Source: Klebsiella pneumoniae
Lineage (GTDB): Bacteria > Pseudomonadota > Gammaproteobacteria > Pseudomonadales > Azotimanducaceae
Length of the DNA: 36,888 nucleotides
Reading direction: 5' to 3'
NCBI GenBank assembly: GCA_945861675.1
Contig: CAMAVY010000017.1
Coordinates: 1 to 36,888 of the forward strand
Shown: positions 1-8,662 of the stretch, piece by piece
Layout of the letters: each line of letters opens with the position of its first letter
How positions within the stretch are numbered: the stretch's first letter is position 1
Notes under the pieces: model-generated
Database searches by the model: none
What the model was told of the DNA's origin: nothing
The model's input: only the letters and a program-made list of their open reading frames with translations
Translations under genes and position numbers: made by a program

Positions 1-409
1 TCTCTGAGAGCCGTGCCATGCCTCGCGCAATGCGCCGGCTGCCAGGCGCATCTGGCCATTCTTCCTGTTCGAGCATCGGCAGCACGGCATCGTCGATGTC
101 TTCCATCTGAACACGGTGTCTGCGGCGCAGATCCAGCGCGCGGGAACGACAGATGACCAGCAGCCAGGTCATGACCGAGCCGCGCCCGCGGTCGTAGCTC
201 GTGGCACTCCGCCAAGCTTGTACGAAGGTCTCAGCGACCACGTCCTCGGCGTCCGCGGCGCCATTCACAATGGTCAAGGCAAGTCCGAACAGACGACGGC
301 GCGCAGCGTCATACAGCTTGCGGAAGGCGTCCTGATCTCCGCCCTGGCTGGCCAGCAGCAGCGGCAGCAATGGGTCAGCGTCAGGTTGTGGTTCGGGTGC
401 CTGTTGCAA
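1..409 (-). CDS. ECF-type RNA polymerase sigma factor, 3' end cut by window
   Basis: This frame reads leftwards from a TTG start at 409 and runs off the window at base 1, giving 136 residues. The protein shows a sigma-70 region 2: DAFRKLYDAARRRLFGLAL, then DAEDVVAETFVQAWRSATSY, then a segment ending MTWLLVICRSRALDLRRR, which fits the -10 recognition and DNA-melting helices of extracytoplasmic-function sigma factors. A short acidic linker follows, and region 4 would begin near the cut (RIARGMARLSE). The TTG is chosen because AGGCGG lies just upstream; the frame stays open to 466, so TTG at 433 is possible, but its purine run is too close to act as a ribosome-binding site. No anti-sigma gene is visible; it may lie beyond the edge. 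Sure of the family, not of the ECF subgroup or the stimulus. Confidence 0.85.
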   Translation of the reverse strand, partial: MQQAPEPQPDADPLLPLLLASQGGDQDAFRKLYDAARRRLFGLALTIVNGAADAEDVVAETFVQAWRSATSYDRGRGSVMTWLLVICRSRALDLRRRHRVQMEDIDDAVLPMLEQEEWPDAPGSRRIARGMARLSE

Positions 410-611
410 CGTGCCGCCTGTTGACCCCGTCAAACCTGTTTTGCCCCGCCCGAGCCGCTTACCTGGTCAGGCCTGTTTTCCGGGTCAGACCCTTGGGGGG
501 ATCGGGGTTGAGCTTAACGCGGCTTGCGCCGGCAGGGTACCGCGTGAACGGTCTGCTGCGTTGCGCCTGAACCTCGCTGTTAGTCGCACGCACCTGCGCT
601 TTTGCGCTTGC

Positions 612-2612
612 TCACTCCGCGGGCTCAAGCGGGTGGTCGGGCAGTTCCTGCCGACCCTCAAACAACTCCCGAGCGGTGGGTGGTGGGGCATCGTCCTCAG
701 ACCGATCGACCATGTTCTGGTGTTTCTGCGCGGTCAGCTTCTCGATGTCGCGGGCATCGCGCAGCACGGTTGGGCGCAGGAACACCAGCAGGTTGCGTTT
801 GGTGCGGCGGTCATCGTCGTTGGAAAACAGCTGGCCGATCCAGGGAATATCGCCCAGCAGAGGTATATGGCGATCCACAACGTTGAGGTCGTCCTGAATC
901 AGCCCGCCGAGCACGATGGTCTGGCCGTCGTCGGCAAGAATGGTGGTGTCGATCGTGCGCTTGTTGGTGACGATGTCTGAGAACGCGGCCGAGCCTTGAG
1001 CTGCCGTGGGCACGACGCTCGAGACTTCCTGTTCGACTTCAAGGCGGATGACTGATCCATCGTGAATATGCGGTGTGACCTTCAGCGTGACACCCACATC
1101 CTGTCGCTGAATCGTCGTGAACGGGTTGTTGCCGCCGGATGTGTCAGTGGTGAACGAGCCGGTGCGGAAGGGCACGTTCTGCCCGACCGTGATCTTCGCC
1201 TCTTCGTTGTCCAGCGTCATGATGCTGGGCGTGGACAACAGATTTGCGCGACTGCTCGATGACAGTGCCTGGATGATGGCGCCAAACGAAATGCCGGCGG
1301 TGTCGATCTTGGCGACGGCGACGGTCGGTTGCGACACCGCGCCGACGGCGCCAATCGGGTTGATGCTGCCGTTCGTTGTGGTGGGCGTAATGGCCTTGAA
1401 GATGTCGGATATTGAACTCGACAAAGCAGTGCTGATGAACGGCAGCGAGTTGCCGCGCGCGTCGACGGCTGCAAAGTCGACGCCGATGGTGTCGGTGTCG
1501 GACAGCGAGATTTCCACGATTGCAGCTTCGATGAGCACCTGGGTGCGGCGTACGTCGAGCTTCTTGACGATGTCGCGAATCTCCTGAATCTGGCTTGGGT
1601 CACCGCGGATGACAATCGCGTTCAGCGATTCGTCGGCCTGGATGTTCGACGTGCCGCGCGATGTCCCCTGGGTGCTGCCACCCGTTGAGCCCGGCGCGTT
1701 TGCGGCGTTCTGTGAAATAGCGACCACCCCGCCGCTGCTGCTGTTGTTGCTGCTGGTCAGGCTCTTCAGGATTTCGGCGACCTCTTTGGCATCTGCATGG
1801 CTCAGGTAGATGACCTCTGTTGAGCCGGACGCTGTCGCCTCCGTGTCCAGCCGAGCCACCAGCTGTTTGACCTGCTGCACGGGTCTTGGCTTGCCGCGCA
1901 GCAGCAGGCTGTTGGTGCGCTCGTCCGCAATTGCCTGCACGTGCTGCGGCCCCTTTGCATTTGCGCCGACCTGATCCGGCGCGAGCCGCTCCAGCATGTT
2001 GACGACGTTGCCAACGAAAGCCTGCTTCAGCGGCACGACGTACAACTCGTCTTCGTCGGCCACGTCGATGCGCTGGATGAGCGCCATCAGACGATCAATG
2101 TTCTCGGCATGGTCGCTGATGATCACAACGTTGGGTGTGGTGATCGCAGCGAGGTGTCCGTACTGCGCCACCAGTGGCCGAAGAATCTTCACGAGTTCGT
2201 TGGAGTCGACGTTCTGTGCGGCGACGACGCGCGTCACGAAATCTTCGATCTGGTTGGGCGCCGGTTCACCGCTGCCGCTCATCTTCATCATGCTTTGCTG
2301 CTGAATCTTGATGACTTCGCCGGCTGGGATCGCCGCGAAGCCATGCACACGCAGCACCGAGAGGAACAGCTCGTAGACGTCATGACGGTTCAGATCTGCC
2401 GTCGAGATGACCGTGACCTTGACGTTCTTCACCCGCGGATCGACCACGAAGGTCTTCCCGGTGATCGCCGCAATCTGCGAAATCATTTCGCGGATATCGG
2501 CTTCCTTCAGATTGATGCGCCAGGTCTGGCTGGAAGGTTGGGCGAACGAGGGTGGTGCGCCGACAAGCAGCGCGAGTACCACGACAATCACCAACTGGTG
2601 CAGAAACTTCAT
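612..2612 (-). CDS. gspD: Type II secretion system secretin GspD
   Basis: Outer-membrane secretin, the multimeric gated channel through which folded proteins leave the periplasm. 666 residues from ATG at 2612, which has GGAG five bases upstream; a longer frame to 2684 lacks a site and would bury the signal peptide. Residues 1-24 are a signal peptide ending SFA. The N0 domain follows (WRINLKEADIREMISQIA), then repeated N1-N3 domains, including ADERTNSLLLRG and ADESLNAIVIRG. A Ser/Gly-rich loop (SSNNSSSGG to GSTGGSTQGTSRG) interrupts N3. The secretin core contains VGQNVPFRTG, VGVTLKVTPHIHDG, ILADDGQTIVLGGLIQDD and PLLGDIPWIGQLF. The C-terminal tail (about 40 residues, acidic and proline-rich) could serve as a pilotin or S-domain, but no pilotin gene is seen. 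Last gene of the gspN-gspC-gspD group, 142 bases after gspC. Confidence 0.96.
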   Translation of the reverse strand: MKFLHQLVIVVVLALLVGAPPSFAQPSSQTWRINLKEADIREMISQIAAITGKTFVVDPRVKNVKVTVISTADLNRHDVYELFLSVLRVHGFAAIPAGEVIKIQQQSMMKMSGSGEPAPNQIEDFVTRVVAAQNVDSNELVKILRPLVAQYGHLAAITTPNVVIISDHAENIDRLMALIQRIDVADEDELYVVPLKQAFVGNVVNMLERLAPDQVGANAKGPQHVQAIADERTNSLLLRGKPRPVQQVKQLVARLDTEATASGSTEVIYLSHADAKEVAEILKSLTSSNNSSSGGVVAISQNAANAPGSTGGSTQGTSRGTSNIQADESLNAIVIRGDPSQIQEIRDIVKKLDVRRTQVLIEAAIVEISLSDTDTIGVDFAAVDARGNSLPFISTALSSSISDIFKAITPTTTNGSINPIGAVGAVSQPTVAVAKIDTAGISFGAIIQALSSSSRANLLSTPSIMTLDNEEAKITVGQNVPFRTGSFTTDTSGGNNPFTTIQRQDVGVTLKVTPHIHDGSVIRLEVEQEVSSVVPTAAQGSAAFSDIVTNKRTIDTTILADDGQTIVLGGLIQDDLNVVDRHIPLLGDIPWIGQLFSNDDDRRTKRNLLVFLRPTVLRDARDIEKLTAQKHQNMVDRSEDDAPPPTARELFEGRQELPDHPLEPAE

Positions 2613-2754
2613 TCGGACTCCATCGGTTTGCTGCATGTCGCGGTCGCGCAGGCCGTGACGCGAGGTAGCCAGGCAAGCATGCAATCCCCAACTGCGCAGG
2701 CATCCCCAGTCATCGCCTGGGCGTTCATCATCGGGTGAAGCGCTCGTCTTGTGT

Positions 2755-3723
2755 TCATCGCAATGAGGCCGTGACGAAGAAGCGCCGATTGCCGCGTTGT
2801 ACTTCCAGTCGTGCTGAGCCCTGCGACATCACACCGTCGACCTGACGTTGATCGTTCTGGATGTTGCCCACAGGCTGCCCGTTCACCGTCAGCACCACGT
2901 CACCGGGCTGCAGACCGACGCGGGCCAGGCCACTGCCCACGTTGTCACCCACGCGATAGCCCTGCGCGGAGCCATTGTTGATCGGTTGCATGCCAATTTC
3001 GTTGAGCACGCTGGTGGGCTCCGACTTCAGTCGGTCGCGATAAGTTGCAAGGGATGTTTGTGTGCCGGAGGCGCGTCCGTTCGCGTCGTTACGCGTCTGC
3101 GGGTCTGCTGCATCAATGACGTCGGGCACCACAGCTTCCGGCTCCGGTGCTTCGATCATTGCCGCATCACCGGGGTCGAATTGGCCATCACCACCATAGC
3201 TTGAGGTGGGGTCGTCGGAATTGGCGAAGCCGTTGGTGCCGGCGATTTCGGGGAAGCGCAAGGTCTCAACTTCGCTGCCGCGCTTCAGCACGACGCGGTC
3301 ACTGTGCACCTCGGTCAACACCGCGTTGCCCGGTACCTGATCGCCGACACCGAACAGTTCACCATCGCGATTCTCTTCTGCGATCACCGCAGTGGAGTCG
3401 TCGGCAATGCCTGCGACAAACACGCCCAGGAGTTGCAAGGGCAGCGCAGTGACCGGTGCATCAGTTGAACTGGTGTTCTCAACCGGGGCGGCCGGCGCGG
3501 TACCGAAGATGTGCAGATTGGCGACGCGCTGCAGATCGACTGCGGGCGTGGCCTTGGCCTGCGCTATGCGGGCTGCTGACGACGGTGCTGTTGCCTTCTG
3601 GGGTGCCTGACGTCCGCCCGTCGCCATGAACCAGGTCGCGTCAGCGAGGGACCACGCGATGCCTACGACAAGAAGGCAGGTCAACGCGCTGGCCAGCAAA
3701 GTTCGTGGCACAGTCCGTGGCAC
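2755..3723 (-). CDS. gspC: Type II secretion system inner-membrane protein GspC
   Basis: Bitopic inner-membrane protein that links the inner-membrane platform to the periplasmic N-domains of the GspD secretin. From the chosen GTG at 3723 it has 322 residues. One transmembrane segment lies at about residues 8-33 (TLLASALTCLLVVGIAWSLA). A homology-region domain follows (VDLQRVANLHIFGTAP; LPLQLLGVFVAGIADDSTAV; VGDQVPGNAVLTEVHSDRVV), and a C-terminal PDZ domain (GYRVGDNVGSGLARVGLQPG, then DVVLTVNGQPVGN). The frame is open to 3873 but that would run into gspN, so an internal start is more likely. No strong ribosome-binding site marks it; GTG at 3711 is the alternative. It sits 34 bases after gspN, and coupling to it is plausible. 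Family certain, exact start not. Confidence 0.9.
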   Translation of the reverse strand: MPRTVPRTLLASALTCLLVVGIAWSLADATWFMATGGRQAPQKATAPSSAARIAQAKATPAVDLQRVANLHIFGTAPAAPVENTSSTDAPVTALPLQLLGVFVAGIADDSTAVIAEENRDGELFGVGDQVPGNAVLTEVHSDRVVLKRGSEVETLRFPEIAGTNGFANSDDPTSSYGGDGQFDPGDAAMIEAPEPEAVVPDVIDAADPQTRNDANGRASGTQTSLATYRDRLKSEPTSVLNEIGMQPINNGSAQGYRVGDNVGSGLARVGLQPGDVVLTVNGQPVGNIQNDQRQVDGVMSQGSARLEVQRGNRRFFVTASLR

Positions 3724-3757
3724 TAGGTGTGACCGTCGCAAGGAAAACTGGCCGATA

Positions 3758-4537
3758 TTAGAACAGCTTTTCTTCGACCTCCAAAACGATATCGGCCGGT
3801 GCGCTGTCCCCGGGCCAGGGTTGGCCTGCCAGTTCGATGAAGGCGCGTGATGCTGCCGCCTTGAACCAACCATCGGGCCGTAGCGCCAGTTTCAACATGG
3901 GCGGCTCGAACTCCGCTGTTCGCGCGGCAAGTTGCAGCGTGTTGCCACGCAGTTCGAGTTTGCCCTTGAGCGGTGGCAACTGCGCCTCGAAGCGTCGTCC
4001 CTGCAACCGATATGCGAGCTGGCCGCCAGTCCATTGAATGTCACCTGATGCCTGTTGATATCCGCTTGGGCCGAACCGGGCGGCAAGTTCGGCCAATTGT
4101 AGGCGGCCATTCACGGCCAGGTCGTAGGGTCGTAGCAGCCGCGCCAGCGTCTCTTCGTCCAGTCTGCCGCTGAGATGTTCAACTCGGCGCTCACGCGGAC
4201 TTAGATACACGCGGGCGGTGACATCCATGCCGGTGTTGAACAGGCGCAGATCTGCACCCAGCTCGCCACTCAGCAATGCAGAAGGAAGCCAGTGCCACTC
4301 CACGTTTCCGGCGGGCTGCTGGCGGACCCAGAGTTCGCCGCTACCGGACCAGAGTGTGCCGTTGGTCGCTTCAAGGCTGACCGGGCCGCTGTTGATCAGC
4401 GTCGCGAGCAGGGCTGCAGGTGGCCGGATGAGGATCAGCAGTGCGAACAGGCCGACGCCGAGCCACATCCAGCGACGCGTGCCGGGACCGCGCGCGTGTT
4501 GCCCGCTCGACGGACGTTGTTGCTCGCGGCGGCTCAC
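3758..4537 (-). CDS. gspN: Type II secretion system protein GspN
   Basis: 259 residues from a GTG start with AGGG seven bases upstream. After a basic N-terminus there is one membrane segment (MWLGVGLFALLILIRPPAAL, about residues 24-45). The periplasmic part carries the GspN hallmarks EATNGTLWSGSGELWV and VEWHWLPSALLSGELGADL, followed by a beta-rich domain typical of AsmA/GspN-like proteins. GspN occurs in only some type II systems, and its precise job is unsettled; it is thought to support the inner-membrane platform. It is followed closely by gspC and gspD. The other components (GspE-GspM, prepilin peptidase) are not in this window. Confidence 0.88.
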   Translation of the reverse strand: MSRREQQRPSSGQHARGPGTRRWMWLGVGLFALLILIRPPAALLATLINSGPVSLEATNGTLWSGSGELWVRQQPAGNVEWHWLPSALLSGELGADLRLFNTGMDVTARVYLSPRERRVEHLSGRLDEETLARLLRPYDLAVNGRLQLAELAARFGPSGYQQASGDIQWTGGQLAYRLQGRRFEAQLPPLKGKLELRGNTLQLAARTAEFEPPMLKLALRPDGWFKAAASRAFIELAGQPWPGDSAPADIVLEVEEKLF

Positions 4538-4586
4538 TCAGCGGCCCTGCCAGCAGACCCGCGTTCGGTCGGGTTGGCCGGTCTTG

Positions 4587-5018
4587 TCACGCTGATCGCC
4601 AGCGGATCTCGCGCTCGCCGTCAGCCGTGATCGCGCACCAGCCGGCGTCTTCGTCGTCGCCGGGTCGCCAGGCCGCCGAGTTGCAGCGCACTTCGCAGCC
4701 CAGCATGCGTGCGGCTGCGCGCGCGCAGTGCAGATCGTCGGGCCAGGGCAGGTCGGCGCCTGAAATCGAAACGCAGCCGAAGCCATCGCCGACATCGTCC
4801 ACGATGAGCACATGGGCCGGGTAACCCGTCTGCGTCTGCGTCTGCGCCTGCACATCTTGCGTGGCGACGTCGTCGGCGCGCAAAACGCAATCGCCGCTGC
4901 GCGTGACCATGCGTCCCTCACTGCGGGTCACAAGCGTTGGATCGCTGCTGCATAGCGAGCGCAGCCAGCGCTGAATGGGAAGGGGATCTGCGCGGATGTA
5001 GATTTCCAGTTCGAGCAT
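4587..5018 (-). CDS. Unrecognised 143-residue protein between dapE and gspN
   Basis: I do not recognise the family. The start is ATG at 5018, with GGA about five bases upstream; a longer frame to 5078 adds residues without a ribosome-binding site. There is no signal peptide or membrane segment, so it is probably cytoplasmic. The N-terminus looks like a beta strand then a helix (MLELEIYIRADPLPIQRWLR). The middle carries a polar QAQTQTQTG run, encoded by a hexamer repeat. The C-terminal half is acidic with several cysteines and tryptophans (GADLPWPDDLHCARAAARML; WRPGDDEDAGWCAI). It lies 123 bases after dapE and 49 before gspN, on the same strand. A small immunity-like or regulatory fold is conceivable, but nothing in the sequence proves a function. 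Codon use matches its neighbours, so I treat it as a real gene. Confidence 0.7.
   Translation of the reverse strand: MLELEIYIRADPLPIQRWLRSLCSSDPTLVTRSEGRMVTRSGDCVLRADDVATQDVQAQTQTQTGYPAHVLIVDDVGDGFGCVSISGADLPWPDDLHCARAAARMLGCEVRCNSAAWRPGDDEDAGWCAITADGEREIRWRSA
4827..4850 (+). repeat. Hexanucleotide tandem repeat (CGTCTG x3 plus CGCCTG)
   Basis: Three perfect CGTCTG units are followed by one CGCCTG variant. On the minus strand they encode the alternating Gln-Ala/Thr run of the unrecognised 143-residue protein. Because the unit is six bases, copy-number change would add or remove two residues without shifting the frame. Confidence 0.9.
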
Positions 5019-5141
5019 GTGTCCAGTTCTGTTGCGTGACGGTGAAAGAGGATCGTTCACACGAACTGCGTGCAGCACAACATAGGCAGATCAGGACCTG
5101 TGCGCGTCTGTGTTCTCGCGTATCCGCGCGGCCCGTTGCGC

Positions 5142-6308
5142 TCAGCGCTCAGCGTCGCCGATGCCGATGCCGAGCAGATCTGCGAGCAGCGCTTCGTAGA
5201 TGGTGCTGAGTTCGTCCAGTTCCTGCAGGCCCACGTGTTCGTCGATCTTGTGAATCGTTGCATTGCACGGCCCGAGCTCAATCAGCTCGGTGCCATAGGG
5301 GGCGATGAAGCGACCGTCCGAGGTGCCGCCCGACGTGGAGAACTCGGGCCGGCTGCCCTGCACGGATTGCAGCACGCGCGCCGTGGCCTTGAGCAGCGCG
5401 CCATCGTGCGTGAGAAACGGCTCGCCCGAGAGCGCCCAGTGGATGTCGTACTCGAGCCCGTGGCGATCCAGCACAGCTTCCACCGCCTGGCGCAGCGATG
5501 CCGCGTTGGATTCTGTCGAGAAACGGAAGTTGAACAGCACGTCGGCATGGCCTGGCACAACGTTGGTAGCACCCGTGCCGGCATTGAAGTTGGATATCTG
5601 GAAACTGGTGCACGGAAAGAACTTGTTGCCCGCGTCCCATTGCCGATTCGCCAGTTCGTGCAGCGCCGGCATCGCCTGATGAATGGGATTGCGCACCGTT
5701 TCCGGATAGGCGACATGGCCCTGAATGCCGCGAATGCGCAGGCGGCCATTCAGCGATCCGCGGCGACCATTGCGCACAACATCACCGACCTTCGCGGTCG
5801 AACTGGGTTCGCCCACGATGCAGCAGTCGATGTGCTCGCCGCGCGCATGCAATGCCTGCATTACTTTCACAGTGCCATTGACTGCGTCACCTTCCTCGTC
5901 TGCGGTGATCAACCAGCCGAGTGAACCTTGCAGCGATGGCTGACCTGCCAGCAGACGTTCGGTCGCGGTCAGCATCGCGGCGATGCTGCCTTTCATATCT
6001 GCCGCACCGCGCCCGTAGAGCCGACCATCGCGAATCGTGGGTTCGAACGGCGGCGATGACCAGCTCGTCAACTCACCGGTCGGGACAACGTCGGTGTGGC
6101 CTGCGAAAACGACCAACGGACTTGCACTACCGCGTCGGGCCCACAGGTTGTCGACGTTGCCGAAGCGCAGATGTTCGATGCTGAAACCGAGCGCCGAGAG
6201 ACGCTGCGCCAGCAACTGCTGGCAGCCCTCGTCGTTGGGTGTCACCGAGGGTCTGCGAATCAGCTCGCAGGTCAGCGCCAGCGTGGGACTCAAGTCGGAT
6301 TGCGGCAT
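5142..6308 (-). CDS. dapE: Succinyl-diaminopimelate desuccinylase
   Basis: Zinc-dependent M20-family amidohydrolase that removes succinate from N-succinyl-LL-2,6-diaminopimelate, giving LL-DAP for lysine and peptidoglycan. 388 residues from ATG at 6308, one base after the dapD stop; an upstream extension of the frame lies inside dapD and is rejected. Metal-site and catalytic residues are visible: H71 and D73 in [14 protein letters not shown]104 in [14 protein letters not shown], the Glu pair at 138-139 in [12 protein letters not shown], Glu in VGEPSST, and the late His in [13 protein letters not shown]. The dimerisation domain lies between ([20 protein letters not shown]). Length is close to the family norm. 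Translation is probably coupled to dapD. Confidence 0.97.
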   Translation of the reverse strand: MPQSDLSPTLALTCELIRRPSVTPNDEGCQQLLAQRLSALGFSIEHLRFGNVDNLWARRGSASPLVVFAGHTDVVPTGELTSWSSPPFEPTIRDGRLYGRGAADMKGSIAAMLTATERLLAGQPSLQGSLGWLITADEEGDAVNGTVKVMQALHARGEHIDCCIVGEPSSTAKVGDVVRNGRRGSLNGRLRIRGIQGHVAYPETVRNPIHQAMPALHELANRQWDAGNKFFPCTSFQISNFNAGTGATNVVPGHADVLFNFRFSTESNAASLRQAVEAVLDRHGLEYDIHWALSGEPFLTHDGALLKATARVLQSVQGSRPEFSTSGGTSDGRFIAPYGTELIELGPCNATIHKIDEHVGLQELDELSTIYEALLADLLGIGIGDAER

Positions 6309-6309
6309 A

Positions 6310-7353
6310 TCAGTTGTGCGCGTGCAGTGCGTCGTTGAGCTCGATGGCGCGACGGTTGGTCCGGCACTCCACGCGCCCACTGCGGGAATTGCGGATGAAC
6401 TTCAGATCGCTGCCGCTCGCGAGTTCGCGTGCCTTGACCGTGCGTACTACTGCGCCGTCCTCGTCCACGACCTCGACGATTGTGCCCGCAGTGATATAGA
6501 GCCCGGCTTCGATGGTGCAGCGATCGCCCAGCGGAATGCCTGTGCCGGCATTGGCGCCGATCAGGCAGTTTTCACCCACGCTGATGACGATGTTTCCGCC
6601 ACCCGACAACGTGCCCATGGTGCTGCTGCTGCCACCGAGATCGCTGTGCGCGCCGACGATTACGCCCTGCGATATCCGACCTTCGACCATGTTGGGCCCG
6701 ACGGCGCCGGCATTGAAGTTGATGAAGCCCTCGTGCATCACCGTCGTCCCGTTGCCCAGATAGGCGCCGAGTCTGACGCGGCTGGCATCGGCAATGCGCA
6801 CACCTGCCGGCACAACGTAGTCGGTCATGCGCGGGAACTTGTCGACGCCGTGTACGGTGAGTGTTCGCCCTGCGAGCCGTGCCGCCAGTTGGTATGCGGG
6901 CAGTTCGTCTGCGGCGATCGCGCCTTCGCTGGTCCAGGCCACGTTCGGAAGCGTGGCGAAGATGCCTTCCAGGTTCATGCTGTTCGGCAGTCGCAGGCGG
7001 TGCGACAGCAGTTGCAGTTTCAGGTAGGTCTCCGGCGTGCTGGCAAGCGCACTGTCCGTCGCAAGCAGCGTGATGACGGCCTTGCAACTCGGCGCCGTGA
7101 ACTTCGCGGCCAGCGCCGCTTGTTCCGGCCATGTGCCAAGCTGCTTATGCAGCGCCTGCCACTGATTCTGCGTGGGCTCCACGGAGATGTTGGCGGACTG
7201 CACTTGCGGAACGGCGGCTTGCACGGCCGCCAGCAGTGCGGAGTCGGGATGCACGAGCGGGGCGGGGAAAAACACTTCAAGCCATCGCCCATCGCGCGCT
7301 TTCGTGCCAATTCCAAGACCAAGGGCGAAGGCTTCGTTCATGCCGGCTGACAT
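6310..7353 (-). CDS. dapD: Tetrahydrodipicolinate N-succinyltransferase
   Basis: Transfers succinyl from succinyl-CoA to tetrahydrodipicolinate, opening the succinylase branch of the diaminopimelate pathway. 347 residues, the longer DapD form also found in Pseudomonas. The first half holds the helical domain ([20 protein letters not shown]). A left-handed beta-helix of hexapeptide repeats follows ([80 protein letters not shown]). The end [15 protein letters not shown] is nearly identical in style to Pseudomonas DapD. Start is either ATG at 7353 (AGGA directly adjacent) or ATG at 7341, four codons later. It lies between dapC and dapE. Confidence 0.96.
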   Translation of the reverse strand: MSAGMNEAFALGLGIGTKARDGRWLEVFFPAPLVHPDSALLAAVQAAVPQVQSANISVEPTQNQWQALHKQLGTWPEQAALAAKFTAPSCKAVITLLATDSALASTPETYLKLQLLSHRLRLPNSMNLEGIFATLPNVAWTSEGAIAADELPAYQLAARLAGRTLTVHGVDKFPRMTDYVVPAGVRIADASRVRLGAYLGNGTTVMHEGFINFNAGAVGPNMVEGRISQGVIVGAHSDLGGSSSTMGTLSGGGNIVISVGENCLIGANAGTGIPLGDRCTIEAGLYITAGTIVEVVDEDGAVVRTVKARELASGSDLKFIRNSRSGRVECRTNRRAIELNDALHAHN

Positions 7354-7424
7354 TCCTGTGCAGATGAGAGTTCGATTGTTGCTGCGCCCATGCTCTCTGG
7401 GCCCATTCTTTCAGGGCCGAGGGG

Positions 7425-8657
7425 TCAGGCAAGGCGCTCTACATAGCGGCGAACGCGTTGCGCCGCTTCCACGCATTCGTCCACACCGGCGACCAGCGCC
7501 ATGCGCACACGCTGCGCACCCGGGTCCGCAGCGCTTCCGAGCGCCGCATCGTGCCGCAGATACGCGCGCGAAAGGAAGGTCCCGGGCAGCACCGTGACAT
7601 GCTCATCGGCGAACAGGCCGGCAGCGAACTCCACCGCATCGATTGGCGTACGCGGCCACAAGTAGAAGGAGGCATCGGGTGCCTGCACATCCAGCACATC
7701 GCCGAGGATGCCAAGCACCTTTTCGAACTTCTCCCGGTACACCGCGCGATTTGCAACGACGTGTTGTTCGTCGCGCCAGGCCATGGCGCTGACTTCGCCG
7801 ACCAGGGTGGAAAGCGCGCAGCCATGGTAGGTGCGGTACAGGTAGTAGCGGCCGAGGATCGCCGCGTCACCGGCCACAAATCCCGAGCGCAAACCGGGCA
7901 GATTTGAACGCTTCGAGAGGCTGTGGAACACAACACAATTGCGATAGTCGTGGCGACCCAAGAGCGCGCAGGCCTGCAGCAGCCCGACCGGCGGGCGCTG
8001 CTCGTCGAGATAGATTTCCGAATAGCACTCGTCGGACGCGATGACAAAGCCAAACTCGTCGGAACGTGCAATCAGCGACTGCAATGCCTGCGCGTTCATC
8101 ACCGCGCCGGTTGGGTTGCCGGGCGAGCACAGGTAGACCAGGCGCGTGCGGGCCCAGATGTCGTTCGGCACGCTGGCGAAGTCAGGCAGAAACTGCTGCG
8201 CCTGGGTACAGGGCACGTAGTAGGGCAGGGCGCCGGCAAGCAGCGCCGCCCCCTCGTAGATCTGGTAGAACGGATTCGGCATGACGACAACGGCGTCGGC
8301 ACTCGGATCGAGCACAGCTTGTGCAAACGAAAACAGCGCTTCGCGGGTGCCGTTGACCGGAAGCACATGGCGCTTCGGGTCCAGGCTGCCGGCCTGCAGC
8401 TGAAAGCGCAGCGTCGCCCAGTCGGCGATGGCGGCGCGCAGGTCGTCACTGCCGCGTGTGGGCGGATAGGTACCCAGTGATCGTTTCACACGCACGGGGT
8501 CGGTCAACGCGCTGACTACGAAATCGGGCGCCGCATGCTTGGGTTCACCAAGCGACAGCGCGATGTGCGGTGCATTGCTGCGCACCGTTACTCGCGCTTT
8601 GACAGCGTCGAGCTTCTCGAATGGGTACGCGTGCAGGGCATCCAGGCGCGGGTGCAT
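7425..8657 (-). CDS. dapC: Succinyldiaminopimelate transaminase
   Basis: PLP-dependent fold-type I aminotransferase of 410 residues. It most likely makes N-succinyl-LL-diaminopimelate from N-succinyl-2-amino-6-oxopimelate with glutamate as donor. Visible features are the N-terminal LSLGEPKHAAPDFV, the phosphate-binding NGTREALFSFAQAV, PNPFYQIYEGAAL, the CSPGNPTGAVMN loop, ASDECYSEIYLD with the Asp that contacts the PLP ring nitrogen, and the Schiff-base Lys in FHSLSKRSNLPGLRSG at about residue 249. Similar folds act on other amino acids, but placement between glnD and dapD makes DapC the best call. The start is five bases after the glnD stop, with GAGGA just inside the end of glnD. Confidence 0.93.
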   Translation of the reverse strand: MHPRLDALHAYPFEKLDAVKARVTVRSNAPHIALSLGEPKHAAPDFVVSALTDPVRVKRSLGTYPPTRGSDDLRAAIADWATLRFQLQAGSLDPKRHVLPVNGTREALFSFAQAVLDPSADAVVVMPNPFYQIYEGAALLAGALPYYVPCTQAQQFLPDFASVPNDIWARTRLVYLCSPGNPTGAVMNAQALQSLIARSDEFGFVIASDECYSEIYLDEQRPPVGLLQACALLGRHDYRNCVVFHSLSKRSNLPGLRSGFVAGDAAILGRYYLYRTYHGCALSTLVGEVSAMAWRDEQHVVANRAVYREKFEKVLGILGDVLDVQAPDASFYLWPRTPIDAVEFAAGLFADEHVTVLPGTFLSRAYLRHDAALGSAADPGAQRVRMALVAGVDECVEAAQRVRRYVERLA

Positions 8658-8662
8658 GGTGG

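Noticed and set aside
421-433. Inverted repeat TTGAC-CCC-GTCAA before the ECF sigma gene as an operator or autoregulated promoter
   Set aside because: Five base pairs only, and no matching -35/-10 pair of ECF type was convincing upstream; the rest of 410-611 shows nothing clear.
596-607. GCGC-TTTT-GCGC repeat just after gspD as a terminator
   Set aside because: The stem has only four pairs and no following T run on the minus strand.
1941-2738. Long plus-strand open frames across gspD, and similar ones opposite map, glnD, dapE, dapD and dnaE
   Set aside because: They lie antisense to genes with clear families; high GC content produces such shadow frames, and their translations show no domains.
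7399-7418. Small GC hairpin between dapC and dapD as a terminator
   Set aside because: Five base pairs with a nine-base loop and no T run on the minus strand; not supported.
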